Positions 42,490 through 55,700 of a stretch of DNA of 64,000 nucleotides are shown here, in pieces (the first letter of the stretch is position 1; each line of letters starts with the position of its first letter). The position numbers and the translations under genes are program-made. Source of the stretch: Lota lota (Eukaryota; Chordata; Actinopteri; Gadiformes; Lotidae); the NCBI GenBank assembly GCA_026745465.1, contig JACYXH010000701.1, positions 240,001 to 304,000 on the forward strand. The letters run 5' to 3'. The notes under the pieces were generated by a model. It ran no database searches. It saw nothing but the letters and a program-made list of their open reading frames with translations, and was not told the origin of the DNA.

Positions 42490-43408
42490 AATCCAGCTGA
42501 AATGGGGTTTTTGGTCGAGTATGCTGCTGTGATGAAGCCTGTTGCCATGGCCCTTAATATCCTCCAAGGGGAATCATCTGTGCATATGGGCCTCCTGCTG
42601 CCAACACTTTACCAGTTTCGGGACAAGCTGAAGAGGTTGGAGTCAACTTGCAAAATGTGTACACCTCTTGTTCACACCCTGCAGCAAGGGATCCAGAAAC
42701 GTTTTGGAGACATCATGAAAGACCCTGAGCTGATTGCAGCAGCAATACTCCTACCAAGATTCAGATCATCCTGGACCACAGAGGAGAACATCTTAAATGC
42801 TGGTAAATATACTTGTTTATCAATTCAAATGTGAACCAGTAGACATTGACCTATATAACTCTGTATAATGTTACTGTCATTTAGGATTATAGTGTGTCAG
42901 TGACAAACCACAGGGTGGCAATATAATTAGAAGCTCAGGTAGCTTTTAATGTCAAACATCAGCAGCTTGACAGCCTATACAGTAGAAGGGTAAGAATAAT
43001 GTGCAGACTTAATTCGTTTGAAAAACAATTTATCTTCCCTTAAAACCCACAGGCCTTGACTACATCAGAAATCACCTCCACACCGACTTGGATGATGTCA
43101 CCAGCGCAAACAGCGGCCTCTCTGATGAAGACGACTTCTTTGCATCTATGGATTTGGGAAAATCACAAGTAGGAGAGCTGGAGAGGTACCTTTCATGTCT
43201 GTCCCCTGCAGGTATGGATCTACTCCACACCTTTCCTCGCATCAAGAAGCTGTCACTCAAAGTCAACACAGGTCTTCCTGCATCTGCAGCCTGTGAGAGA
43301 CTTTTCAGTCATGCAGGACTCCTGTTCACTGCTAAACGATCACAGCTTCACAGCAAGAACCTTGAGAGCCAGCTACTGTTGAAGCTTAATAGTGACATCA
43401 CTGAGTGA
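42490..43408 (+). mobile_element. hAT transposase 3' half, two exons
   Basis: Exon one (to 42802) encodes EYAAVMKPVAMALNILQGES and FGDIMKDPELIAAAILLPRF; the donor is GCTG|GTAAAT. After an acceptor (AAACCCACAG at 43051) exon two reads GLDYIRNHLHTDLDDVTSAN and the hAT dimerisation region TGLPASAACERLFSHAGLLF to TGA at 43408. The split codon G|GC matches. No BED zinc finger, DDE first half or terminal inverted repeats are seen, so it is a fragment of a hAT (ZBED-like) gene. Both exons are open, which leaves domesticated use possible. Confidence 0.75.
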
Positions 43409-43442
43409 TTCTTTGGTGAAATAGTTTGTTTCTGCATGTTTT

Positions 43443-43444
<2 letters not shown>

Positions 43445-43503
<59 letters not shown>
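43445..43503. repeat. (CA)n microsatellite
   Basis: About 29 uninterrupted dinucleotides directly follow the hAT fragment. Confidence 0.95.
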
Positions 43504-43505
<2 letters not shown>

Positions 43506-43700
43506 AGTGGGGCCTTCAATATAAAAGGGTTCTCATGTTACTGTGCCAAAGAGTTCCTGGAGTGTTGACTCCGCTATGTAAAGGGCCAGTGTCCGCCTAA
43601 AGGTTAGAATATTGCCAAATCTGTTGTCTATCTGTGGGAGTTTTGAGGTGCTTTTTCTGTTCAGCATGCCTGGTATGAAATGTGTGTGTGTTTCCTTCAT

Positions 43701-44880
43701 GTTTCCTTCATCCTGAGCGATGTTGGATATGAAACGCACCACACACCGTGGCCTTATCCTACAAGTGTCCGAGAAGCTTCATGAACCTTCTCGGACCCCA
43801 ACAATAACCGCTCCCCAGATGGAGCTGACGTTGTGACGTCACGGGGCCTCCGAAAGGGCCCGTAGACATCCTGGAAAGAACCGGACCGGAGTTCAGAGCA
43901 GCGTGGAACGGGTTTCTTTCTGCATTATGTGATTATTCTAGTAACGCTGACTAAAGAGTATAGGTTACTAAGTTTAAGATCATAGAAGACATACTAAGAC
44001 AGAACAAGATAAGGGTTTATATTGGTAATGATAAGAATTGTAGATAATATAATTATATAGAATAATGAGCACTGTCAATAAAATCGTATTAATAACAGCC
44101 TACTTTTATATATAACAAGTATATATTTAAAGTAATAAGTCAAGTAGAAGTAAAAGTAGTCATCAGATAATAGCTTGAGGAAGAGTAAGAAAGTATCTAG
44201 TGAAAAGACTACTCAAGTACTGAGTTATTTCGTACTAAATGATTTATTGTTGTAATAAGCAGAGCAAGATTAACGTAAATAGACAAATATTACATTGTAT
44301 AAGCTTGTCAAATAGACATTAACAACATATAAAATAGCATGTATCCCTTCAAATAAAACAACACACAATAACACTTTACACTTTACAAAATAAGGAAAAT
44401 ATAGCCACAATAAATCTCTCTCTCGCCTCCATTTTTTATTCACAAACAGACTTGAGTAAAAGCAAACAGTATGTTACATAAAAAAATGTAAAAGATTATT
44501 GAAGTAATGAAAGAGAAAATATAACTTCTTTGTGTAATTATGTTTGTGTACTATGTGTGTGTATTATGCGTGTATACTGTGTGTGTACTATGTGTGTGTG
44601 CTATGTGTGTTTGTACTATGTGCGTGTGCTATGTGTGTGTGTACCATGTGCGTGTGCTATGCGTGTGTGTACTAAGTGTGAACTATGTGTGTGCGTACTA
44701 TGTGCGTGTGTGCTATGTGTGTGTGTACTATGTGCGTGTGCTATGTGTGTGTGTACTATGTGTGTTTGTGTGTGTACTATGTGTTTTTGTGTCTGTACTA
44801 TCTGTGTTTGTGTGTGTACTATGTGTGTGTGAAAAAAAAGAAACACGCACACGGCCCGCCCGCCGCGTGTTCTTATTTTT
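43701..44880 (+). repeat. Direct duplication, left copy
   Basis: CCTGAGCGATGTTGGATATG, AGATGGAGCTGACGTTGTGA and the AT-rich DNA after it recur at 47043-48019 with few changes. Both copies end in GT-rich repeats and then an NLR B30.2 exon end, so NLR 3' flanks were duplicated. 44530-44830 is a TATGTGTGTGTGTAC-type minisatellite. Confidence 0.75.
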
Positions 44881-45030
44881 CTACAACCGACACAGAGACA
44901 TTGATCCCCCCCCTAACCAAAACCCAGGGAGGAGATCCTCCTGGGTGAAGGTGGACTGGAAGGTGTGGATGTGTGTCAGTGTGTCTGAGGACCCTCCTAC
45001 ATCTGGGGACACTCTGTAGAAGGACAGAGT
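44881..45030 (-). pseudogene. NLR B30.2 3' fragment
   Basis: Only the last 150 bases of the B30.2 exon remain ([20 protein letters not shown] region to the TAG at 44881). At 45030 it stops abruptly after DSVL-coding bases. It is the truncated partner of the gene B exon at 48020. Confidence 0.8.
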
Positions 45031-45740
45031 CACTTAGAGGGGAAACAACAGTAATGCAGATTGTGAGTGAGGAGACGGGCAGAGTGTAATGTGTGCGGTG
45101 CACTGATGCACAATCACAGGCTGATCTGAAGCCAGCAGCCAAACACAACCAAACCACATCAAGCAGCTCACTAAACACTAAGCGTGGGGTGACTCACTGC
45201 GGGGTTCCTCGGTGAAGCCCCCCCCCCCCCCCCCCCTCCCCAGTTGGTGGCCACGTTGTCCGGACTGCTCGCTCGAAAACGCTCAAAACACGTTCGTTCG
45301 TGAAACTACGCCAGACGCAAACACGGCTATCGCAGTCAAACACAAACAGAACAAATGGCCGACATCACGTGGGGGCTATGTGCACATGTGTGTGTGTGGG
45401 GGGGGGTTAGGGGGGGGGGGGGGACGACACACAGATCCATTCAATTAAGAACTAATGATAACGAGAACGTGATTGGCTGTCAGCGAGAAGCTCGACTCGA
45501 GAAGGTGCGTGCGTATCGAACGCAGCACGATATGAAACACCTGTATAGAATTAAAGCTCTCAAATAATAATGTAGAGCTTATTTTGCTCTTTTGGCGTCG
45601 CAAACGACAGAGGTCTAACGTAGGCATATGGAAATGTGATGATTGCAAATCTTGTTGTCTGCTGTTGGTTTTATTAGTCTGTCTTGTCGGGCTGGAATCG
45701 TTTTGTGTCTCATTCCCTAACCTATGACATCTCCTCTATA
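45031..45740. other. Interval with no recognised gene
   Basis: C and G homopolymers (45218-45236, 45400-45423) interrupt otherwise unique DNA. No domain is recognised. Confidence 0.4.
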
Positions 45741-45742
45741 AC

Positions 45743-46037
45743 AGCTATGCCTCCATCTTTGTTCTTCAGCACACATACACACACACACGCACACACTTGA
45801 TAGGATAATGTTTGCTAATTAGCATATATTGAGCTTGCCATAACTCTGCCATTTCTTACACAATCAAATCCAGTTCTTGGGATTTTATTCAGACAAGTTC
45901 ATAGATCAAGTATATCAAAACTGTTTGAACATTATTCTATCAAGTGTGTGTGTGTGTGTGTGTTTTTATGTGTGTGTGTGTGTGAGTGTGTGTGCGTGCG
46001 TGTGTTTATGTGGGAGTGTGTGTGTGTGTGTGTGTGT

Positions 46038-46075
<38 letters not shown>

Positions 46076-46110
46076 TGAACAAAGATGGAGGCATAGCTGA
46101 GTCTAGGAGT
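45743..46110. repeat. Inverted repeat element with (CA)n/(TG)n arms
   Basis: CAGCTATGCCTCCATCTTTG (45743) is mirrored by CAAAGATGGAGGCATAGCTG (to 46101), each continuing into CA or TG repeats inwards. The interior is about 200 bases of unique AT-rich DNA. It may be a foldback/MITE-like element whose arms end in microsatellites. Confidence 0.7.
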
Positions 46111-46405
46111 GATGACGTCACCCGTGATTGGCTTGAGAAGGGCGGAGCTGGGATAGGCGGTGCGTGGGCTGTGAATACCTTGTGGGACTGCTTGCAGTCC
46201 TTGTTTTTGTTGTAATTGTCAGTGTGCAGTTGTTGACATGCACTTTAAATGCCTGCCTGGACTGTAATGTTGTTTATGGTGGCTGCTATGGATGATCTGG
46301 GACTGTTGCTTTTGTTTGTCTGTGCTTTTGATGCTGATGTGTCTCTGTGTTCTGTGCTTTACCACATCTTGCCTCTTTGGGGACATTAAAGTTTTTCTAA
46401 GTCTA
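46111..46405. other. Interval, possible LINE-like 3' tail
   Basis: The stretch ends GGGGACATTAAAGTTTTTCT and is T/G-rich, as in some LINE 3' ends. No coding part is present; I cannot assign it. Confidence 0.3.
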
Positions 46406-46410
46406 TGTCT

Positions 46411-47036
46411 AATTAGGCATACATAGTTATAGGAACCATCGAATAATAAAGAATAAAGCTGTTGAGAACTCTTCTACTAAACCTTCATTAACCTTTATAA
46501 TTAGGCTTATATAGTTATAGGAACCAACGAATAATAAAGAATAAAGCTGTTGAAAACTCTTCTATTAAACCTTCATTACCCTTTATAATTAGGCTTATAT
46601 AGTTATAGGAACCAACGAATAATAAAGAATAAAGCTGTTGAGAACTCTTCTATTAAACCTTCATTACCCTTTATAATTAGGCTTATATAGTTATAAGAAC
46701 TAACAAATAATAAATAAAGCTGTTGTGAACTCTTCTATTAAACCTTCATTACCCTTTATAATTAGGCTTATAAAGTTATAAGAACTAACAAATAATAAAT
46801 AAAGCTGTTGAGAACTCTTCTATTAAACCTTCATTACCCTTTTTAATTAGGCTTATATAGTTATAGGAACCAACGAATAATAAAGAATAAAGCTGTTGAG
46901 AACTCTTCTAATAAACCTTCACTATCCTTTATAAATAAGCTTATATAGTTATTGGAACCAACAAATAATAAAGAATAAACCTGTTGATAACTCTTCTATT
47001 AAACCTTCTTTACCTTTTATAATAAAGCTTATATAG
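46411..47036. repeat. 88-bp minisatellite, about 7 copies
   Basis: Units contain AATTAGGCTTATATAGTTAT, CGAATAATAAAGAATAAAGC and CTCTTCTATTAAACCTTCAT. The array lies just before the right copy of the direct duplication. Confidence 0.9.
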
Positions 47037-47042
47037 TGAGCA

Positions 47043-47922
47043 TCATCATGAGCGATGTTGGATATGAAACGCACCACACACCATGGCCTTATCCTACAAG
47101 TGTCCAAGAAGCTTCATGAACCTACTCGGACCCCAACAATAACCGCTCCCCAGATGGAGCTGACGTTGTGACGTCACGGGGCCTCCGAAAGGGCCCGTAG
47201 ACATCCCGGAAAGAACCGGACCGGAGTTCAGAGCAGCGTGGAACGGGTTTCTTCCTGCATTATGTGATTACTCTAGTAACGTTGACTAAAGAGCATAGGT
47301 TACTAAGTTTAAGATCATAGAAGACATACTAAGATGGACCAAGATAAGTGTTTTTATTGGTAATGATAAGAATTGTAGGTAATATAATTATATATAATAA
47401 TGAGCACTGTCAATAACCTCCTATTTATAACAGCCTACTTTTATATATAACAAGTATATATTTAAAGTAATAATAACTCAAGTAGAAGTAAAAGTAGTCA
47501 TCAGATAATGACTTGAGGAAGAGTAAGAAAGTATCTAGTGAAAAGACTACTCAAGTACTGAGTTACTTCATACCAAATGATTTATTGTTGTAATAAGCAG
47601 AGCAAGATGAACATAAATAGACAAATATTACTTTGTGTATGTCAAATAGACATTAACAACATATAAAATAGCATGTATCCCTTTAAATAAAACACAAAAT
47701 AACACATTACATCTTTACAAAATAACATGAATGAAGGCAAATACAGCCACAATAAATCTCTCTCCTCCATTTTATATTCAGACTCGAGTAAAAGTGTGTG
47801 TGTGTGTGTAAACTCTGTGTATACTATGCGTGTACAGTGTGTGTGTGTGTGTGTGTGTATTTGTATGTGTGTATGTGTACTGTTTGTGTATATGTGTACT
47901 GTGTGTGTGTGTGTGTGTACTA

Positions 47923-47953
<31 letters not shown>

Positions 47954-48019
47954 CTGTGTGTGTGTGTGCCCATCTGCGTGCGCGTGTTTCATTTCTACTT
48001 TTCATGTACTACTTTTTTT
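47043..48019 (+). repeat. Direct duplication, right copy; 3' flank of NLR gene B
   Basis: The segment matches 43701-44880. 47790-47975 is a GT-rich microsatellite. On the minus strand it follows the B30.2 stop codon of gene B. Confidence 0.75.
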
Positions 48020-48573
48020 CTACAACCGACACAGAGACACTGAGGCACCAACCCCATATAACATATACCCAGGGTGGAGGTCCTCCTGGTTAAAGGTAGA
48101 CTGGAAGGTGTGGATGTGTGTCAGTGTGTCTGAGGACCCTCCTACATCTGGGGACACTCTGTAGAAGGACAGAGTGCCAGCAGGCCTGTCCAGATACACT
48201 CCTACTCTGTTAGAGCCAGCGGCGGGGAGACGTATGTCTGTATCTCTACCGTTGTACCGGGCAGAGTAACCAACATCATGACAAACAAGACTCCAGGACT
48301 TGTTGTTCCATCCAAGCCGGCACTCATCACCCCATCCTCTCCTTGTGATCACTCTGTATGTCACTCCTATATCAACACCTCCTTCCCTCTCTACCTCCCA
48401 GTAACAGCGGCCAGTCAGACCCTCTCTACACAACACCTGGTGATGGGAGTCAAATCTCTCTGGGTGATCGGGATACGACTGGTCTTCTCTAACCAGCATC
48501 ACCTTTCTGTTGTCCTCAGACAGAGAGAGTCGTCTGTGGGCTGTGTTTGGGTCCAGTGTGAGTTCACAGGCAT
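48020..48573 (-). CDS. B30.2 exon of NLR gene B
   Basis: The 554-base exon follows acceptor CCGTCAG and reads [50 protein letters not shown] and [20 protein letters not shown] to TAG 48020-48022. It is open throughout. PRY/SPRY here is the probable ligand-contact end. Confidence 0.9.
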
Positions 48574-51500
48574 CTGACGGGAGAACAAGACATGATTAGG
48601 CTGCTAACACACTTACACACACACTACACCCCCTGGCATCGCAAACGCTGTCTTCTCCCGGGCGGCCTTGGTGAGGGGAATTTGCCAGTATCCCTTGGTG
48701 AGGTCCAGGGTTGTGAGGTAGCGGGCGGGACCGAGCCGCTCTATCAGTTCATTGACCCGGGGCATGGGATAGGCATCGAACTCCGAGAACTCATTCCGCC
48801 TCCTAAAGTCATTACAAAAGCGATATGATCCATCGGGTTTGGGGACTAGGACGACTGGACTAGACCAGGCACTGTGCGATTCCTCACTGACCCGGAGCTG
48901 GAGCATTTTTTCGACCTCCTCTTGGATGGCGATCCAACGGGCTTCGTGGATCCGGTAGGGGGGAACGCGGACTCTGATGCCTGGCGTAGTCTTGATGTCG
49001 TGTTGCGCGACGGTGGTTCTCCCGGGTACCTCCAAGAAGACATCCAGGTGTTGCAGGACGACTTCCTCTAGGTCCTGCTTTTGGGCGGGGCTAAGGTCGT
49101 CCCCCCTCTGGACCTCGGGTACACTGCGCCGGGCGGCCAGGGTCAGGGAGATCAGGAGCTTTGGGGGTGTCCCCGCTCGCCAATGTTTAAGCAGGTTGAC
49201 GTGGTACAACTGTGTGGGTTTGCGTTTCCCCGGCTGCCTTACCCGGTAGTTCACCTCACCCACCCTGTCGACCACCTCATACGGTCCCTGCCACTTGGCC
49301 AGGAACTTACACTCGGCCGTCGGGATGAGAACCAGGACCAAATCTCCAGGTCGGAAGATACGCAGCTGGGCTTGCTGGGCCTGTTGAAGGTGTCCCCGGA
49401 CTATAGGCCAGACCTGCGCCATGCGATCCCGCACCTGTTCTACGTGATATACCAGGGTGCGGTGTGGGTAGGGTTGGCTCTCCCAAGCGTCCTTGGCGAG
49501 GTCAAGGAGTCCTCTTGGTCTCCGGCCATACAGTATGTCGAAGAGGGAGAATCCTGTGGAGGCTTGGGGTACCTCGCGGACTGCAAAGAGGATATGGGGA
49601 AGGAGCTGGTCCCAGTTCTTCCTGTCTGTGTCCATGACCTTCTTAAGCATCTGCTTGAGTGTTTTGTTGAAACTTTCCACAAGCCCGTCCGTCTGGGGGT
49701 GGTATACTGAGGTTCTCAGCTGCTTGACCTGAAGGAGACTGAGAAGTTCTTTTAGTACACGTGACATAAAGCAGGTCCCCTGGTCTGTCAATATCTCCCC
49801 GGCTATCCCTACCCGGCTGAACAGCAGCATGAGCTCTCTAGCCACTGCTTTAGCGGTGGCTGAGCGTAGGGGCAGGGCTTCGGGGTACCGTGTAGCATAG
49901 TCCACCATGACCAAGATGTACCGGTGGCCACGGCTGGTCTTGGGTAGAGGCCCCACAATGTCTAGCGCCAGCCGGTCGAACGGCACTTCAATAATGGGCA
50001 GAGGGACTAAAGGGTTTCGGGCTGAAGGCCGAGGGGCGGTGCGCTGGCACACCGGGCATGCCTGACAGTACTGGGTGACATCCCCCTTGACCCCGGGCCA
50101 GTAAAACCTGTCTGAGATTCCATCCCTAGTTTTGTCCATGCCTAGATGTGCGCCTAGGACATGGGAATGGGCCATGTAAAGGACTTTACTTACGTAGGAC
50201 CGGGGCACCACCAACTGCTCGGTCACTACTCCCCCCCTCTCTACTACCCGATACAACAACCCCTCCCTGGTGCTAAAGTAGGGGTGAGGTAAACTGCTCA
50301 CTGACTCGCGTGCTTGTCCATCATGGGCGAGGACGTGGCTCCAGGCGTGCTTCAGGGCGTCATCCTGTAGCTGGGCAGTGGCGAACTGCCCGGGCCGGTC
50401 CGACCCTCCCCCAGTCGGGCGGAAGTCGGAGAACTCGGTGAGTGGAGAGCTCTCAGTCGTCCCGGGTGGGGCGGGCTTTTCCGGGGCGGTCACAGTGTCC
50501 GGTGTGTCTGAGGGAGTGTCTGCGGAGTCTGTGTGGTGAGGGGCATCAGTCAGGCGGACAGGGGTTCCCGGCGGTGTGGGGACATCCCTCCTGACGCAGT
50601 CGTCCTCTCCGGATGACTCCCGCGGGGAGGTCTGAGCCCCTGGAGCCCCATACGCAGGTCGGACAGAACGGCCGCGTTGCTTCGGCCGGAGTCAGGGCGG
50701 CCTAAGACCAGACTCTGGGTTCCAGAGCTGCTGGAATATGGGGCAGTCCCTCCCTATGAGTAGGGGGACTGGGAGGTCAGGCACGACCCCAGCCCGAACG
50801 TTGAATACTCCTCGGGTGGTCCGTATTACCACGTGGCAGGTGGGGTAAGTGCAGGTTTCGCCGTGTACACAGGCGACCTCGATCGGCTCGCCCGGCCTAC
50901 CATCAGCTAGGTCGGGTCGCAGAAGGGTCACAACGCTCCCAGTGTCAATGAGGGCCTGCGTGTCCTTATTTCCCACCCGTGCGGGGAGGTTTGGGCCGTC
51001 GGGATCCCGCTGAGCCCAACAGGTGGTGAGGAGACATCGCCTCTGGCGGCCGTCCTCGGCAAAGGCCGAAGGCATGGAGACGTCCCTGGTCCCTGGACAA
51101 TGGCGGGCGAGATGGGCCGTCTGGCCGCAACTAAAACAGCGCCAGTCTTCTCGGGGCTCCGGGGAGGGGCCCGGTGGTCTCGGCTTCAGAGGGCGTCGCG
51201 GTGGGTCTGGTCCACGCCTGTCTCTCCGGGGTTCGGCGGGTCGGACTTGGGGTCTAGCACTAGAGCTTAGCTGTTGGTCGACCTGCCAGTTCTCCAGCTG
51301 GCGGACCAGCTCATCTACGGTGTCGGGGTGGTTGATGGCGAGAGATCTCCGGGCGTCCGGCGGGAGCTTGCGGATGTTATTGTCGATAAGGAACCGGTCC
51401 AGTAGGCCGGGTCCGTCCCCTACATTAAGCTTACCTCTTAATAAGCCGTGCATGTTGTGAGATCTGGGTCCTCACTGCGCCCCTGGGATCAAAGCGCCAG

Positions 51501-52654
51501 TAATGAAATCGCTGGGCTCGGGCGGCGAGGTTATGTCCATGGTAGGCTAAAATGGCCTGTTTCAGCGCGGGGTATTGACTCGCACGATCCGGGGTTAGGT
51601 CCTGACTCGCCTGCTGGGCAGGTCCAGTGAGGAAGGGGGCCAGTATGTGTGCCCACTGCTCCTCCGGCCAGCTCTCTCGTCGGGCCGTCCTCTCAAAAAC
51701 CTTGAGGTACGCCTCTATATCATCGTCGGGTCCCAGTTTGGTGAGGCGGCTTATGGGCGCGGAGATCGGCGTGTCGCGTGCCGACTGCTGTGCGAGGTGT
51801 AGGACCGCCTCCCGGAGGAGGGCTAAGCTTTCGGCGGTATGACCGGTATGTGTTACCGCGGCCATGGCTTGGTCCTGCTGCTGGCGTTGGCTGGCGATCG
51901 TGTCGGCCGCTCCATCGGGGTTCTGCATCGCGGCTCGGTTGTGCTCACTGGGGTCCTCCGTAGCGGGAACGAATTGCCTGCATTCTCCACCATATGTGAC
52001 AACCTCAGTCTACCACCGCTCCCCTGAGCCGCCTGGGGCGCTGGGCTGGAGCCGGGTTGTCACAATACATAGACATGTACACATACATTCACACCTACAC
52101 AAACAAACTAGACATAAACACAGGGAAACATAGCTATACATACTTTTACACAAGTACACATCTGAATGAACGGACGTCACCTCCTGCTGTGTGGATGGAC
52201 TTTCCATCTCAATAGTTAGTATGTGTTGTGATGAATCAAACTAAACAGACACTTACACTTCTTTAGAGCTGGTTTCAGCCTCCACACTCCACCGTGCTCC
52301 ACCCTGGGGGGGAAACAAAGTGAGAGCAGCATGTTGAAACATTCACCTTCATCATCTGCTGTCTCATCACTTTCTACACAACATGAGTTCCAGCTGCGTT
52401 TTCAAACCACTTCATCTAGCAACTGGTTGAATCCTTGTAGGAGACATTGTCCCTGAGTGGTGAGCTGTCCTCTCCATACCTGAGAGTGTCCAGTCTCCAG
52501 CGTGAATCCTCCAGTCCAGCAGAGAGCAGCGTAACTCCTGAGTCTCCTGGGTGATTGTAGCTCAGGTCCAGCTCTCTCAGATGGGAGGGGTTGGAGCTCA
52601 GAGCTGAGGCCAGAGAAGCACAGCCTTCCTGTGTGACCAGGCAGCCTGACAAGC

Positions 52655-52744
<90 letters not shown>

Positions 52745-55700
52745 GATGTGAATTATAATTTTTCTGGATGTGAATCTATTCACTGATCTCTGATATGGAA
52801 CTGGTGGTGTAACTGTTTATTGAGTAAAACTGACCTGAGAGTTTCCAGTGCACAGTGTGGACTACCCAGTCCAGCAGAGAGCAGCTTCACTCCTGAATCT
52901 TGCAGATCATTGGTACTCAGGTCCAGCTCTCTCAGACTAGAGGAGCTGGAGCTGAGAACAGAGGCCAGAGCTTCACAGCATATCTTGGACAGATGACAGC
53001 CATTCAGCCTTCACACAAGATAAACACAACATGTTAGGAACTGTTTAAAATAACTTACATCTTTTACTTTTAACATAATGAAGGACTTCTGTTGAAATAT
53101 ATTATTAGAAGGGTTTATGATGCTTAGATGCTAATTCAATATTGGGTGTAAAATGTTGAATATTGAATAGTTGTTTTGTAGTGTTTGAAAATCGTTTCGT
53201 ATCAATCCCCAAATCCACTCTCTCCCGTACTCATTTCACCGTCAAACAACTAATAAGTAAATGTTTAAATATAATTTAGCTGGGCGATCTCTACAGAGAA
53301 TAAAGTACTCTCCTCCTTTGTCCTTATCTCTTCCCTCTCTTTCCTTTTTTCCACTCGCTCGTGACCTCTGACCCTTCCCCCAAATGATCTGGAAGTCTCT
53401 AATCAACCCATCCTATTGGTTAAACCCAAATAGCGACCATATAACAAATTGTACTGAACAAGGTTAAAATGTTTTCAAATAGTGGGTTACCTTTTATTAA
53501 TAATGAACGTATTATAATTAATGTATCCTACATTTCAACGATTACCTATTTATTCTTATAGCTATATATTTGAATATAGCTGTATTAAACTTTTATAAAC
53601 TATTGTTATTAATCATTGCTTTCCTTATTTATTATTTCATAATAACTAGAGCTTTTATTAGTTCGTCTCTTCAACCTGGTTACACAATATAACAATCTCT
53701 TTCTGTAGCATATTCCTATTTGTGAATAAATGTTTAGAAATTTGAATATTGAATACTGAACATAATTAGCTTTTAAAAATACATTGTGTGACAATTGCAA
53801 GCTTCAAATCATTTTGAAAAGATTTTCCAGAGACCCGCCAAAATGTTGCTGTTGAGGCTTTCAGGGGGTCTTAAGTGTCCAACTAGGGGTCTCAGACCCT
53901 CCCAAGACCCCCTGTATTTCACCCTGCTCTTAAATATCACAATCCCGTATACGAGGGACGGTGGGGGGGGACGGTGGGGGGGGGGGGAGGGGGGGGGGGA
54001 GGGGGGGGGGGTGGCACTATTACATTTTGTGTTCATGTTTATATTAATAATTTAAAGGTTGTAAGCATACGGATGTACTAGAATATCCACCTAAACAACA
54101 AGGTGTAACATTTCTATGATACCAAAGTTATGAATGTGGTCATCATAGGTAATGAGTTATAAGCTGAGTTATATAACTGTCCTCTGATATGGAACTTATG
54201 GTGTAACTGTTTGCCCATTGAGTCAAACTGACCTGAGAGTTTCCAGTGTACAGTGTGGACTCCCCAGTCCAGCAGAGAGCAGCTTTACTCCTGAATCCTG
54301 CAGATCATTGGTACTCAGGTCCAGCTCTCTCAGACTAGAGGAGTTGGAGCTGAGAACTGAGGCCAGAGCTTCACAGCATCTCTCTGACAGATGACAGCCA
54401 TTCAGCCTTCACACAAAACATATTTTACTTCTAACATAATGAAAGTATTGTGTTGAAATCTTTAATTAGAAATGTTTTATTAATTTAACTTATATATACA
54501 AGCCGATATATTAGATCCCTGTTTATTGTTGTACTATGTATATCATGTATTGTCGTACAATTTATGCTATTAGTACATCTACAGAGATTTTTTGTACATT
54601 ATTAGAAGTTATATTCCAACACTATGTATATTGTGTTGGGGAAAAAAAATCAGAGTGAGCAGGAAAACACTGCGAGCACGAGAGCAAAGACAGCATTTGT
54701 GCGCACGGGGGCGTCAGTTGCGTGTATAGGAGAACATGACTGACATCAGTGTGGAAAAAAGCACAGAGTCAACAAAGGACCACATGCCGAGGGAAATCCA
54801 TATGTTAGGAGGTGAACTCATTGCACCTCCTGTCAGCCCTCTGAGATGAACCCTGGTTACTTAGCAGACCCCTAGTGGACCCCTAAAACTACAAACCCCT
54901 CTATACCTGGCTCACCTCATCCTGATAGGAAAAGACGGGAAGGGCTTCATGAGGGCCACAAAAAAGAGAGGAGCCCCTTGTAGTCGTTCTACATGATAAG
55001 GCTAACTAATTAATGTCACAGTCAAAGCTGAACATTGCCTGCCGTATTAATGTATTTACCATTTGCTTAAAGGAACCCATTTTCTTGCCCATATAAAGGA
55101 AATAAGTGTGGAAACAGCTAAGTCAATGAGGGCCTACATTCCGAGGGACATTCACGTGTCACTCATTTACACCGTCTGCCGCCCCTGAGATGAACCCCGG
55201 GTACTTAGCGGACTCCAAGTTGGCCCCTAAAAGCTGTAAACCTCTCTATACCTGGCCCACGTCATCCTGAGAGGAAGATACAGGGAGGGCTTTATGAGGG
55301 CCACATAGAAGAAAGGAGCCCCCTGCATTCTTTCTCTCACTTTACTTATACTGACTTATATGTTAAGGTTAACTAGTTAATACTACAGTAAAGTCAAACA
55401 CTACCTGCTTTATGCATGTGCTCCACAATTCCCACAGTGGTATTCTTGTCAATTGTTATAAGGCATGCTTATTGTCTGAGTAGAAGTGATTGTCATTGTG
55501 CTCATGCATGCCACATCTTTAAGTTAACCCACATGTTTTCTGTGATTATTCATGGTTACTTTACTCGAGATTGTGTTTATCACACATGTGAACCACCTCA
55601 AGCCAATGATGGTTGACAGACAATTTCCTCTCATAAGCACATGTGGTTTATTATGTCTGTTTTATATCAGATTAATTAATAAGGTGACGAGTGGATTTCA

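Noticed and set aside
44530-45019. Cysteine/valine-rich frames through GT repeats here and at 7900, 47800 and 52600
   Set aside because: They are artefacts of (GT)n DNA, although some overlap true B30.2 or LRR exon ends on the other strand.
49081-49710. 209-codon plus-strand open frame
   Set aside because: It is the antisense of the retroelement pol region.
53795-54055. Open frame over the hairpin repeat and G-rich tract
   Set aside because: The copy at 57150-57419 does not keep the same protein, and the rest is homopolymer.
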